From Platanthera guangdongensis (lineage: Eukaryota > Streptophyta > Magnoliopsida > Asparagales > Orchidaceae), in the NCBI GenBank assembly GCA_039583875.1, contig CM077162.1:56509675-56573674 (forward strand): a stretch of DNA of 64,000 nucleotides. Direction: 5' to 3'. Position 1 is the stretch's first letter; every line of letters begins with the position of its first letter. Positions 42,655-53,305 of the stretch are shown in pieces. A program made the translations under genes and the position numbers. The notes below the pieces were generated by a model, which was given only the letters and a program-made list of their open reading frames with translations, was not told the origin of the DNA and did not search any database.

Positions 42655-43110
42655 GCATGCAACTCCTTCCACCAATGAGCGATCTACACGTTTTCACAAT
42701 CTCTCAATAAACTAGAATACGAATCAAGAAACGATCATCATACACTGGAAATATAAAATCGATCAAAGAAAATCAAAGGTGAATCATAATAATTTTAAAT
42801 CAAAAGCTAAGAAAGAGACATTACAAAATAAGAAACTTAAGAAATCATCCGATCAAATACCAAAAAATTAGCTACTCATAATTGAAAAGAACATTTTTAT
42901 AGCTATGAAAATGAAGTAGATGCGCAAAATAAATAAAGCTAATCTAGAAATTGAAATGACAAGATATAAAGTAAAATCACACTAAGAAAATGGTGGGAAA
43001 CTAATCTAAAAATGACACAATCAAAGCATGGATTGGATGGGGAAGTAAATGGCAGCAACTGAGCTTTTATAGGTGAAAAAATATAAGTCACGCCCCTCGG
43101 TTACGCCCAT
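42655..43110. other. AT-rich untranslated region of an Athila/Tat-like element
   Basis: Continues the sequence that ended at 37075. A-rich, with no coding signal. It leads into the repeated hairpin-bearing block at 43111. Confidence 0.35.
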
Positions 43111-43759
43111 GGCCATAGGGCGTGTAAGGAACGAAACTGCTGTCTCGAAAGCCTGAGAATGTTTGTAGAAAATCACCAAAATATGTAATTTTTCGCCATA
43201 CACCCCTAAGTCACGCTTAGGACCTAGGGTGTGTTTTGACCGGGTCACCAAACGACAAAAAACGACACGATCTACCATCAATTCGACAGTTTTTGGGAAG
43301 GTCACGCATTTGAACACGCCCGTGCATGGGGGCGTGTACTGAGAAAAGTTCCAGAATTACACCGGGAAGAATTTGGGAGAAAATTGTAAATTTTCTCGGG
43401 ACATGCCCCTAAGTCACGCCCATGTCATGGGCGTGACATGGGGGCGAGTACTTGAGAAACTTCACCAGATTGTAGATAACGCCTTGCTCTTTCCGTTGAT
43501 TGGTTGCACATCCCATAATTATTCATGGATTGAAAGTTATGAGCATTTGAAGCTCAGCTATCCGCAGACAAAAATGTTAATTTTCTACAAAATTTATCCC
43601 GATAATGATCATGGGCTCAAAAATGTTATTTGAAGTCCAATTATACCTGAAAATATAAAATAAAACATATTAGACATTTATTAAGATAAAAATACATAAA
43701 ATGTAACTAATTATTAATAAAATACTATGTGAAAATAGCTATAAATTATGTACTATCAA
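43111..43759 (+). repeat. Direct repeat copy 1 (Athila/Tat-like, with hairpins)
   Basis: About 650 bp matching 51632-52276 in the same orientation, with shared words cgtgtaagg, aacgaca-aaaacgac, aattacaccgggaagaatttggg and tattaataaaat. It contains the palindrome tcacgcccatgtcatgggcgtga at about 43416-43438. It ends tactatcaaatacccaca, a word often seen at such LTR or leader borders. Family assignment is tentative; the duplication itself is clear. Confidence 0.8.
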
Positions 43760-44415
43760 ATACCCACATATTTAAGTTTTGTTAATCCCGAGCAAAATTA
43801 ATTCATAAGTATGAGAAAACTTCATAGGACATTTCCAAAAATATTTACTCCTAATTACATTTTCTAAATAATATATGAGTCAAATCAAAATAAGTTAAGA
43901 AATAAAATTTAGACTCATAAGAAATAACTCATAATTCATAAATTGAAATGAGTAGAGTAAATATTAGTTTAAAGATTCTCTATCTAAATCTTTATAATCA
44001 ACATTGCATTGAATCAAGCTAAATAATCTAAAATTGAAATTATAGAAATTTTAAACATCATTAGGAACCTTTTAGAAAACTACAAAATCTTAACTAAGTT
44101 CTCTCATATAAATCTTGGATAAGCAAATGAAATTGACAAAATAGGGTAAAATTGGCATTGAAGAAGTTTCTTTGATTGAAAAATGATGAATTTTATCCTC
44201 TCATTTCATTTTTTTAATTTTCATAATTTAAATAACCCAAATGTATATGTTGAGGAGTGATGCATTTTATTCTCTCATCTTCTTGCCTTATAATCTTTTA
44301 CTAATTTGAGTGCATATGTTTAGGAATGATAAATTTTATCCCCTCATTTCATGACATATGATCTTTTAACTTTTTTTTGCCAAACAAAAGGGTTATATTT
44401 TTTGTAGCGGAAAGT
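43760..44415. other. AT-rich stretch, no gene seen
   Basis: Long AT-rich sequence with repeated words such as gataaattttatcc-ctcatttcat and gcatatgttt-aggagtgat. This resembles the untranslated body of the Athila/Tat-like element. No open frame of interest. Confidence 0.35.
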
Positions 44416-44420
44416 CCAGG

Positions 44421-45840
44421 TGATGCAGTGGTAAGGAAGACACGGGGTGGACTCGCTAAATGCAGCCTAAAATGTAATGCAGTGTAATGTTAGTGCGATA
44501 GCGGTCCACTCAAAATTGCAATGACTAATTAATTATTATATGATATTCAGCAGGACACGTGCAGACACAATTAATTAATTAATGGAGGACAAAATATTAA
44601 TTTAGCAAACGAAAGAGCGCAATTACTTTAAGCATGTGCAGAAGAAGCCCTGCAAGTCATATGACGGATAATACTAATAGCAACACAAGTAAACATCAAC
44701 TACATAGTGCAGGTGTTACTAAAATATACAATAGTAAAGGAATGACTTTTACCACAATTCACTAGTGCAAGCGGAGGCGGCGACGGTGGTGGTTGGTGGC
44801 GGGTAGCGGCGGCGGCAGCAACATTAGAGAGGACTGATCTGAAGTGGATCCACGACAGGAGGGGTCTATAGATGTTGGAATTAGGGCTCCGGCGGTTGTG
44901 TGGGGAAAAGGTGGTTGGCGGGTGGAAGGTGACGGGCAGGACAATGTTGGTGGGCTTAGGTGGTGGTGAATGGGTTAGATGGAAGTGGAAGCCACGGATC
45001 TGGGTGGGGATGTGGGCTGGGGTGGATGAAGTAGAGGGTGGGGAATGGCTTACTGGACTGAACTGGGAAGAATGCCTAAATGGAGGTGGGGGCGGCTGTA
45101 CGAGGAAGGCAGGGGAAAGCCGGATCTAGGGTTCCGGAGGTGAAGGACTGGCGTAGGGAGGCGGAGAGGGCTCCGCGGAGTGGGGGTCGGGCGAAGAAGA
45201 CAAGGAGGGCGCTGGGAAGAGGGAAGCATGAAGGAGGAGAGGAAGGGTGGAGGGGATTACAGGAGGCTGATGATGGAGGCGGAGGGGGAAGTTGCTGGTT
45301 GGGGTGGAGGCCGACGGGACAGGGATGGGGTGGCGGCTACGTGCTGGAAGCGGAAAGGGCCAACGATGATGGAGGAATCAGACGGGAAAAAGTCGGAGGT
45401 CAACGACCAGGATGAGTGCTGGGAAGAAAATGAAGATGGAGGATGAGGGGCTTGCCAGAGGGGAAGATGGAGGCGGAGAAGTGCTCCCGGCGTCGCACCG
45501 GAGGAGGAATGGAAGGAGGCGTCGCACCTCACCGGGACCGACGATTTGGAAGAAGAACTCCAAACTCCGATCCCACCATTAGAACCGACGCCTCCCTTTT
45601 ATAACCCTAGCATCAAAACCGCCGGCTAACTGCACACACAATCTAATAAACCATCCGATCAGACGTCTCTCACTGTTTTGGTCCGATCGAGGCTAAATGC
45701 ACTTCAAATTAAAAAACGTAAAATATGAAAATGACTGGAAACGATCATTCAGATGCGACCACTGACTCCGATCGCTCGTCCGGGCAGCGGGTCACCGCCT
45801 CCCGCGGGAATACGTGCATGTCGGTTGCGGTGCGCCGTCA
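44421..45840 (-). repeat. 3' LTR
   Basis: TGATGCAGTGG ... GCGCCGTCA on the + strand. The purine-rich middle (44870-45550) gives open frames in several frames that recur in the other LTR and are not genes. Confidence 0.9.
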
Positions 45841-47282
45841 ACTCCCCCCGGCATAAAGACACTCAACTCCGGTGAGTGCGGGTGGTCACCCTCGCTGTGT
45901 AGCCGCGGGGCGAGTCTCTCGAACTCCTCTGAAGATATCCATGTATCGGGTCGGGGTCGGCCGCTCCAACGAACAAGATAACGCAGGGTATCTTGTCCGC
46001 CCACGGCGTAGAAGTCGTGATCGACGATCTGAAGCACGTCGTCTGTGGAAGCAGTTGGTACCAATGTATCTCCGTCTGACACTGATGTATCTCCGTCTGG
46101 CGATGATGTATCTCCGTCTGACGATGATGTCGGTGGAACCGTCAGTGGTGCAACACGATCTGCATGTCGCGACGCCGCTGGTGGCAACAAGGAGGGACTG
46201 GTGGAGGCAATAGGAGGGGAAGACTCAGGTGGTGGGGCTATAGCAGATGAAGGCTCGGGTAGAGGTGTGGTGAGTGGGTCCACGTACACACGCTCCTCGT
46301 AGTAAGGAGTCAAATCCTCTACGTTGAATACTCGGCCAATGCCCATACCATGAGGGATGTCTGTCTCATATGCGTTTGTACCAATTCGCCGCACGACTAT
46401 ATAGGGGCTCATTCTGCATGCGCTTAATTTTTTTGCTGGTCCTTGTGGGACCCTTTCAGATCGAGTGCGAATTAATACATGTTCTCCAACCTCAAAAATT
46501 TGTTCCTGCCTGTGCTGATCTGCTCGATCCTTATAATAATCATTAGTAGTTGCATTTTTCTTATGGACCAATTCGTGGAGTGCACGCAAATGATAAGTAA
46601 ATGATTCAACTGACTCACAGACATGAGGTGAAAGATGCAAATGAGGGGCAATGTACTCGACACATTTCCTAAGGAAAAGCCTAACAATGACTTGGACAAC
46701 AATAACATGGAGCAACCTATCGGGAGGTTTACTAGATGGTCGATAGAAAGATCTGATGTGACCAACGTAATCACCCGTAGGGACGTCGTAGGTGATGACA
46801 ACATAGTGCGACGTACTTGCGTAATTGGTATCTTTCCAGTGATAAAGCCCGTCAGGTGGCTCACCAGGGAGCGTGTACCAAAAGTCATCACGTGTGAGAT
46901 GATCACAAGTGCGGATACACGACCCGTTACTAAAGTGCAAACACAGAAGCTCATCAAATAAGCCTCCCAGAGACTTACTCCCAAGGGGGTTGACAATGAT
47001 AGGATAGTCCATCAAGAGGAAGATACCAATAACAATAGTGTCTGTGGGAGCAAGTAGGTCACCTACAACAAAGTCAATGAGATCACCATGAACCTTGGGA
47101 TGAGTATCGCAGGTAGAGGTAGTGTTTTCATATGTGAGTGAAGCAGTCAATCTAAGTCCATCGCTATGCTCTCGACTCTCAATGGTGATGTGACTCAAGA
47201 TAGTGACAGAGGCAGAGTAGGAATAACCTCTACCCAAGTGGGAGTCACTCAGTATAGTGTCGAAAACCGGACCTCTAACCAA
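45792..47282 (-). CDS. Integrase C-terminus plus chromodomain ORF (non-autonomous gypsy)
   Basis: An uninterrupted 496-residue ORF. Residues 1-170 have no recognisable domain (LLMDYPIIVNPLGSK, HWKDTNYASTSHYVV). From about 225 to 340 it carries the integrase C-terminal part (HELVHKKNATTNDYYKDRAD, GEHVLIRTRSERVPQGPAKK, RRIGTNAYETDIPHG). A Pro/Ser/Asp-rich linker follows, with the repeat DGDTSSPDGDTSVSDGDT. The end is a chromodomain, DTLRYLVRWSGRPRPDTW and SSEEFERLAP. The catalytic core is missing, so it cannot integrate DNA but could still read chromatin marks. It overlaps the gag-like ORF by 34 bp in another frame and its stop lies inside the LTR. Confidence 0.8.
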   Translation of the reverse strand: MVRGPVFDTILSDSHLGRGYSYSASVTILSHITIESREHSDGLRLTASLTYENTTSTCDTHPKVHGDLIDFVVGDLLAPTDTIVIGIFLLMDYPIIVNPLGSKSLGGLFDELLCLHFSNGSCIRTCDHLTRDDFWYTLPGEPPDGLYHWKDTNYASTSHYVVITYDVPTGDYVGHIRSFYRPSSKPPDRLLHVIVVQVIVRLFLRKCVEYIAPHLHLSPHVCESVESFTYHLRALHELVHKKNATTNDYYKDRADQHRQEQIFEVGEHVLIRTRSERVPQGPAKKLSACRMSPYIVVRRIGTNAYETDIPHGMGIGRVFNVEDLTPYYEERVYVDPLTTPLPEPSSAIAPPPESSPPIASTSPSLLPPAASRHADRVAPLTVPPTSSSDGDTSSPDGDTSVSDGDTLVPTASTDDVLQIVDHDFYAVGGQDTLRYLVRWSGRPRPDTWISSEEFERLAPRLHSEGDHPHSPELSVFMPGGVDGAPQPTCTYSRGRR

Positions 47283-48028
47283 AGGGTACTCAAGTCTAAG
47301 TGAACTGCAGAGGATGGATATACCATCAATGTCGCACTGGACCGCTCATCTTCACACTCATGACTGTGCTCACCAACCAGACTAGTATCGCTCTCAACCT
47401 GTATCCTACAGTCATGATCTGATAGAACTGTCAAATCACATGGACATCGAGCCTCGTCAAAAGAGGGCGTAGCACAATCAGGTGTCAGGTCTCTCATATC
47501 AATCAGAGGACTACTAGACGTATAAGAGGCTTGACCCAAATCCCTAGGCTCACTTCCTAGCAAAGATCTTATGTGATCAAATTGAGCATCTAAGAGATCT
47601 AAGCGGTCAAGAACTAATCGCTGAAATTCCGCCTCATGTAACTCTACCTGCGGAATACTAGAAGGGTCTTGACATGTGTCATGATCCGGGCGATGGTGAT
47701 CTCTATAGGGCTCCTGAGGGTCATCTAAATGGTAGTTCCTAACATAATCGGAGCGTGTGGTGTGAGAGCGACGAACGTGCTGAGGAGGTTGCACACAACC
47801 AAACTCGGATTCCTCGACTAGATGAGATGTGTAACGATGACGACCTGAACGATACTCAACTCTATCCTCATAAGGTCCTGGAGAGGCGTAACGATAATAA
47901 TGTGAGGAGCTCTTGTCGTGGAGATCGTTCCTAGCATAATGAAATTGCATCGAGGGGTCGACTTGATCTCTAGGAGTATTGTGCGTGGAGCGATAATAAT
48001 TACCATTATAACGCGAGGGTCTCTCCAA
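47249..48028 (-). CDS. Gag-like N-terminal ORF (non-autonomous gypsy)
   Basis: 259 residues starting MERPSRYNGNYYRS about 130 bp inside the 5' LTR border. It is rich in Arg, His, Tyr and Asp (RYASPGPYEDRVEY, DHHRPDHDT), then has EFQRLVLDRLDLLDAQFDHI, nearly the same helical motif as the gag N-terminus of the gypsy at 15843-23801. The capsid and zinc knuckle are absent. The last part is acidic and unknown. The overlap with the next ORF suggests translation by frameshift or re-initiation. Confidence 0.7.
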   Translation of the reverse strand: MERPSRYNGNYYRSTHNTPRDQVDPSMQFHYARNDLHDKSSSHYYRYASPGPYEDRVEYRSGRHRYTSHLVEESEFGCVQPPQHVRRSHTTRSDYVRNYHLDDPQEPYRDHHRPDHDTCQDPSSIPQVELHEAEFQRLVLDRLDLLDAQFDHIRSLLGSEPRDLGQASYTSSSPLIDMRDLTPDCATPSFDEARCPCDLTVLSDHDCRIQVESDTSLVGEHSHECEDERSSATLMVYPSSAVHLDLSTLWLEVRFSTLY

Positions 48029-48148
48029 AGGGGTTCTAAAGGTGGACTCGGGATCCCCAAATAGAAGAGACGAACGACGACGATAACTAGATATAACTGA
48101 ACTTAAAGGCTATCCTGCCACTACAAATAAAATGTGCCCAAACCTTGC

Positions 48149-48163
48149 CCTCTGATACCAATT
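48149..48163 (-). other. Primer-binding site
   Basis: On the - strand the bases next to the 5' LTR read aattggtatcagagg, an initiator tRNA-Met site after two spacer bases. Confidence 0.8.
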
Positions 48164-49578
48164 TGATGCAGTGGTAAGGAAGACACGGGGTGGACTCGCT
48201 AAATGCAGCCTAAAATATAATGCAGTGTAATGTTAGTGCGATAGCGGTCCACTCAAAATTGCAATTACTAATTAATTATTATATGATATTTAGCAGGACA
48301 CGTGCAAACACAATTAATTAATGGAGGACAACATATTAATTTAGCAAACGAAAGGGCGCAATTACTTTTAAGCATGTGCAGAAGAAGCCCTGCAAGTCAT
48401 ATGACGGATAATACTAATAGCAACACAAGTAAGCATCCACTACACAGTGCAGGTGTTACCAAAATGTACAATAGTAAAGGAATGACTTTTACCACAATTC
48501 ACTAGTGCAAGCGGAGGCGGCAGCGGTGGCGGTTGGTGGCGGGTAGCGGCGGCGGCAACAACATCGGCGAGGACTGATCTGAAGTGGATCCACGCCAGGA
48601 GGGGTCTATAGATGTAGGAATTAGGGCTCCGGCGGTTGTGTGGGGAAAAGGTGGTTGGCGGGTGGAAGGTGACGAGCAGGACAATGGTGGTGGGCTTAGG
48701 TGGTGGTGAATGGGTTAGATGGAAGTGGAAGCCACAGATCTGGGTGGGGATGTGGGTTGGGGTGGATGAAGTAGAGGGTGGAGAATGACTTACTGGACTG
48801 AACTGGGAAGAATGCCGAAATGGGGGTGGGGGCGGCTGGAAAAGGAAAGCAGGGGAAAGCCGGATCTAGGGTTCCGGTGGTGAAGGACTTGCGTAGGGAG
48901 GCGGAGAGGGCTCCGCGCAGTTGGGGTCGGGCGGAGAAGACAAGGAGGGCGCTGGGAAGAGGTAAGCATGAAGGAGGAGAGGAAGGGTGGAGGGGATTAC
49001 CGGAGTCTGATGATGGAGGCGGAGGGGGTGGGGGGAGTTGCTGGTTGGGGTGGAGGCCGACGGGACAGGGATGGGGTGGCGGCTACGTGCTGGAAGCGGA
49101 AAGGGCCAATGGCGATGGAGGAATCGGACGGGAAAAAGTCGGAGGTCAACGACCAGGATGATTGCTGGGAAGAAAATGAAGATGGAGGATGAGGGGCTTG
49201 CCAGAGGGGAAGATGGAGGCGGAGAAGTGCTCCCGGCGTCGCACCAGAGGAGGAATGGAAGGAGGCGTCGCACCTCACCGGGGCCGACGGTTTGGAAGAA
49301 GAACTCCCAACTCCGATCCCACCATCAGAACCGACGCCTCCCTTTTATAACCATAGCATCAAAACCGCCGGCTAACTGCACACACAATCTAATAAACCAT
49401 CCGATCAGATGGCTCTCACTGTTTTGGTCCGATCGGGGCTAAATGCACTTCAAATTTAAAAACATAAAATATGAAAATACGACCATTCAAACACGACCAC
49501 TGACTCCGATCGCTCGTCCGGGAAGCGGGTCACCGCCTCCTGCGGGAATACACGCATGTCGGTTGCGGTGCACCGTCA
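48164..49578 (-). repeat. 5' LTR
   Basis: 1,415 bp, TGATGCAGTGG ... GTGCACCGTCA on the + strand, followed by the duplication CCAGG. It shows a 4-bp deletion in the aattaatt run relative to the other LTR. Confidence 0.9.
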
Positions 49579-49583
49579 CCAGG

Positions 49584-50345
49584 GTTTAAAGACTATAAAG
49601 TTCCAAAGACAATTACTCTGGGAGCATAAAAAAATTTGAGCAATCTTTAAGAATCTATGATCTCAAATTAATATAAGTAAAATCTAAAGATTTTAAACAC
49701 AATTTCTACAAAATTGAATTGTGATATTTTAAAGAGAGAACATAAAATTAAGAAATATTATAAATAAACCAAGTTAATGAAAAATTCATTAAATCTAATT
49801 TATCTAAAAATTAAAACTAACAAATTTTGAAAAGACATATATTATAAAGAAATACATAAAAGAAAACTCTTTAAAAAGGCTATAAATGAAAGTCATAAAT
49901 AAAATTAGTTTGCCTAGGTAAAAATAAAGTTTGGAGGAAATTTAATATTACAAAATTTATTTAATTAGTAACTCTTTTTTTTAAGTTTTTCCATTTTAAG
50001 ATTTTTTTATATTAAAATAAAGTAAAAACATAAATATTTTTTTAATTCTTGGACTTCCAAAAGGCTAACTAATGACGGGCTCATAAGGTACTAGGCGGTT
50101 TTGTGTGATGAAAGCCAAACACGGCCCTTTCGTAAGAAATTTAATATTTCAGATTTTATAATTTTCTTTAATTTTTGTGAATTTTAAAAATAAAAAGTGT
50201 AAATTCGAAATAAAAGGGAAATTTTTTTTTGTTTTTTTTTGAATTTTGCAAAACAAAGAAATAACATTTCTTTGTATTTTTTTAAAGGTTTTTGTATTTG
50301 TTCTGAATTCTTTTTATAAAAAACAACAATTAAAAGATCTCACCC
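49584..50345. other. AT-rich stretch, no gene seen
   Basis: Continues 44420 when the gypsy is removed. Very AT-rich, with long T and A runs near 50220-50290. Nothing coding. Confidence 0.4.
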
Positions 50346-50348
50346 CAT

Positions 50349-51620
50349 TACAACAACACCCAAGCCTTTATCCCACTATAGTGGGGGCGGCTATATGGAT
50401 CCTTTGTCGTCATTGTGCCATATCTTTTGTCATAATCTCACTAATGCCTAAGTATATCATGTCTTTCCTTACAGTTTCATTATAAGTCTTTATTGGTCTA
50501 CCCCTCCCTCGTTTAACATGCCTAGTGACTAGACTCTCACAATGCCTGACAGGAGCCTCTAATGGTCTCCTTTGTGCGTGCCCAAACCATCTTAGGCGAG
50601 CTTCTCACATCTTCTCTACAATTGGTGCTACCCCTGTCTTATTCTTGATACTTTCATTCCTAATTTTATCCAATCTCGTGTGTTCACACATCCACCTAAG
50701 CATTCTCATCTTCGCAACTTCCATGTTTTGCTCATGTACACAATTCACTGCCCAACACTTAGAACCATAGAGCATCACAGGTCTAATTGCAGTACGGTAA
50801 AACTTGCCCTTAAGTTTTAGTGGTACTTTACGATCACATAAGATCCCTGATGCGCCTCTCGACTTCAACCAACCCGCTTGGATTCTATGTGTCACATCTT
50901 TATCAATACCTCTATCATTTTGAACTATTGATTCAAGATATTTAAAACACTCACTACAGGAAATATCTTGATCACTCAACTTAATAACAAAGTCATCTGT
51001 CCTTCTTGTACTGCTAAATTTAAGCTCTATATACTCCGTTTTTGCCCAACCTAAATCGCTTCTTTTCTAAACTATCTCGCCAAGATTCAAGTTTTGCGTT
51101 TACACCCTTGCACGTCTCATCAATCAAAATGATATCATCCACAAGCAATAAACACCAAGGTGTTGCTTGGTGGATGTCTGGTGAGCTCATCTAAGATAAG
51201 GGTAAAGAGATAAGGCTTAAAACTAAACCTTGATGTAAGCCAACAGTGATAGGGAATTCCTGTGTTAATCCTCCAGATGTCCTCACCCTTGTCACTGAAT
51301 TTGTATACATATCTTTGATTGTGTCAATATATGATATATTTACACCTTTTTTCTAAGACTCTTCATAAGATCTCTCTTGGAATTCTATCATAAGCCTTCT
51401 TAAGATCAATAAACAACATATGCAAATCTTGTTTTCTTTCTCGATAGTTGTCAATGAGTCTCCTCAAGAGATGTATAGCTTCCATGGTCGACCTCCCTGG
51501 CATGAATCCAAATTGATTCTCCGAGATATTAGTCTCTCGTCTAAATCTTCTTTCTATTACTCGTTCCCATAGTTTCATGGTATGACTCATCAATTTAATT
51601 CCTTTGTAATTAACACAATT
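50349..51620 (-). mobile_element. 5'-truncated RTE-type LINE
   Basis: The - strand ends with the usual plant RTE 3' terminus: at 50349-50400 the + strand reads tacaacaacacccaagcc, ttatcccac, ggcggctatatggatcc. This is the inverse of a tail in ttgttgta repeats. Upstream it encodes RT pieces. About 1.27 kb remains of an element normally over 3 kb. The left side of RT and the endonuclease are lost. Confidence 0.85.
50605..51593 (-). pseudogene. LINE reverse transcriptase remnant
   Basis: The frame 51593-51363 reads MKLWERVIERRFRRET, ENQFGFMPGRSTMEAI, LLRRLI and FIDLKKAYDRIPREIL, typical of RTE-clade RT. Near 51130 the active site appears as VDDIILID. The frame 50979-50605 has YLESIVQNDRGIDKDVTHRI, MLYGSKCWAV and KMRMLRWMCEHTRLDKI, the RT C-terminus. 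Frameshifts separate the parts. Confidence 0.85.
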
Positions 51621-51631
51621 TTGTATTCATG

Positions 51632-52276
51632 ACCATAGGGCGTGTAAGGCATGAAACAACTGCCTTGAAAGCTCGGGAATGTTTGGAGAAAAACCGTCAA
51701 AATCAGTAATTTTCGGTACACACCCCTTAGTCACGCCCATGGCCTAGGGCGTGTCTTCATCGGGTCAGCAAACGACAGAAAACGACGCGATCTGACATCA
51801 ATTCGGTAATTTTCGGGAAGGTCACGCCCTTGAACACGCCCGTGACATGGGGGTGTGCACCGAGAAAAAGTTCCAGAATTACACCGGGAAGAATTTGGGA
51901 GAAAATTGTAAATTTTCTCAAGACACGCCCCTAAGTCACGCCCATGTCATGGGCGTGACATGGGGGCGTGTACTTGAGAAACTTCACCAAATTGTAGATG
52001 ACGTCGTCCTCTTTCCGTTGACTGGTTGCACGTCTCGTAACTCTTTCTGGATTGAATTTATGACCATTTGAAGTTCATCTATCTGCGGACAAAAGTGTTA
52101 ATTTTATACCAAAGTCATTCCGATGATGGCCGTAGACTCAAAAATGCTATTTGAAGCCCATTTATACCTGAAAACACAAAATAAAACATATTAGACTTTT
52201 ATTAAGAAATAAATAAAATATAACTAATTATTAATAAAATATTATATAAAAATAACTATAAATTATGTACTATCAA
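51632..52276 (+). repeat. Direct repeat copy 2 (Athila/Tat-like, with hairpins)
   Basis: Matches 43111-43759 over its length, including the palindrome tcacgcccatgtcatgggcgtga (about 51936-51958). It ends at tactatcaa, where the truncated copia begins. Confidence 0.8.
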
Positions 52277-52283
52277 TCCTCAA

Positions 52284-52738
52284 GCAGTCGTCGAGTGTGG
52301 AGAACTAGGTTACAAATTTTGCACCAATTGATATCTTCCGTTGCAACTGGAAAAATCTGAGCGGCATTACCCCAACGAGAGTATGTAGTCTCCGCTTTGT
52401 CTCCAAATGTCTGCAGCATTGTCGAGATATAAATAATTACGAACGATGGACTCCTGCATAGAATTAATAAACCAAGATATGACTTAACAATTCTTCGAAT
52501 CCCACTGTATCCAATCGGAAGAGGTCTTGACTGGGTCCTTCATTTGGCCATTGACATAGCCAAAGAGTCGACAACTTTTTAGCGCCAAGGTGATATACCT
52601 GGACCATGAAAGGTAATTATAGTTATCCAGATGAATGATAGTAATCTGAGAAGTATTATGATTATGGTTCCCACGGAGAGAACTCACTGGAGGGATAATC
52701 GTTGATGAGGGAGAAGAAGAATCATCACCGCTAGACAT
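52284..52738 (-). pseudogene. copia gag N-terminus
   Basis: Begins MSSGDDSSSPSSTIIPPVSS, then ITIIHLDNYNYLSWSRYITL, ALKSCRLFGYVNGQMKDP and WIQWDSKNC, a stop, then VISWFINSMQESIVRNYLYL. This is the standard N-terminal gag domain of plant copia elements. It is cut off at 52277. Confidence 0.88.
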
Positions 52739-53179
52739 AGTGGCTCAAGAATAGAAATTTGGAGACCACCCGAGATTAATGGCTGATTACACCGGGAAAA
52801 GCGAATCTGCAATGAGAAAGGAAGAGAAATCCACTTCATATCATCACCAAGAAGCGCTAATGCTGCCGAAAGAGGCAGGTACTTCACTACCTTAAGGATC
52901 TGACGCCAAACAGGGACTGAAGAAGAAGAAGGGACGGGGGAAGAAGCGATGGTTGTTGTGGCCGAGAGCAAGAGGCGTAGGAAGCGCTAGGGACGACAAC
53001 GGGAGGAGAGGCCTGCGGTAGTGGGAGCGGCGAACCGAGTGACGGTGAGCAGTTAGGGTGCATACGCGAGTGAGATCGAGGGATGTGCTCAAAAACGGAA
53101 GCGGGAGGCAACAATGAGAAACGAAAGTGAATCAGACGGCGGAACCGCTAGGGCACCGGGAGAACACGCTTTGATACCT

Positions 53180-53305
53180 TGTTGAGCGATAAAATGGATT
53201 AATTCATCATGAAGCGCAATCCCCCTCTATATATGAGGGCAGATACAATAAAGGAAAATATTCAAGAAACAATAATATATAAGAAAACTACTGCATATTA
53301 TAACA
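53180..53305 (-). repeat. 5' LTR of the truncated copia
   Basis: TGTTGAGCGATAAAATGG ... CATATTATAACA on the + strand. A ggtatcaaagc primer site is seen on the - strand just inside. Confidence 0.75.

Larger units (their letters stand above)
44421..49578 (-). mobile_element. Young non-autonomous gypsy with gag-like and integrase-tail ORFs
   Basis: 5,158 bp bounded by a perfect 5-bp duplication, CCAGG (44416-44420 and 49579-49583), with LTRs of 1,420 bp (44421-45840) and 1,415 bp (48164-49578). In the first 240 bp the LTRs differ at about six positions, clearly fewer than in the gypsy at 37081. The interior is only 2.3 kb but carries two long open frames, a gag-like N-terminus and an integrase C-terminus with chromodomain. 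Protease, RT, RNase H and the integrase core are absent. Confidence 0.9.
52277..53305 (-). mobile_element. Truncated Ty1/copia: gag and 5' LTR
   Basis: Only the 5' end of a - strand copia remains: a 126-bp LTR (53180-53305), primer site, about 450 bp leader and part of gag. The left side is cut at about 52277 against the hairpin-bearing repeat. The 5-bp word following the LTR is ctcgt; its partner has been lost. Confidence 0.8.

Noticed and set aside
45080..45446. Gly/Arg-rich protein genes (also 48820-49192)
   Set aside because: Both copies are in the two LTRs of one gypsy element, where purine-rich sequence is open in several frames at once.
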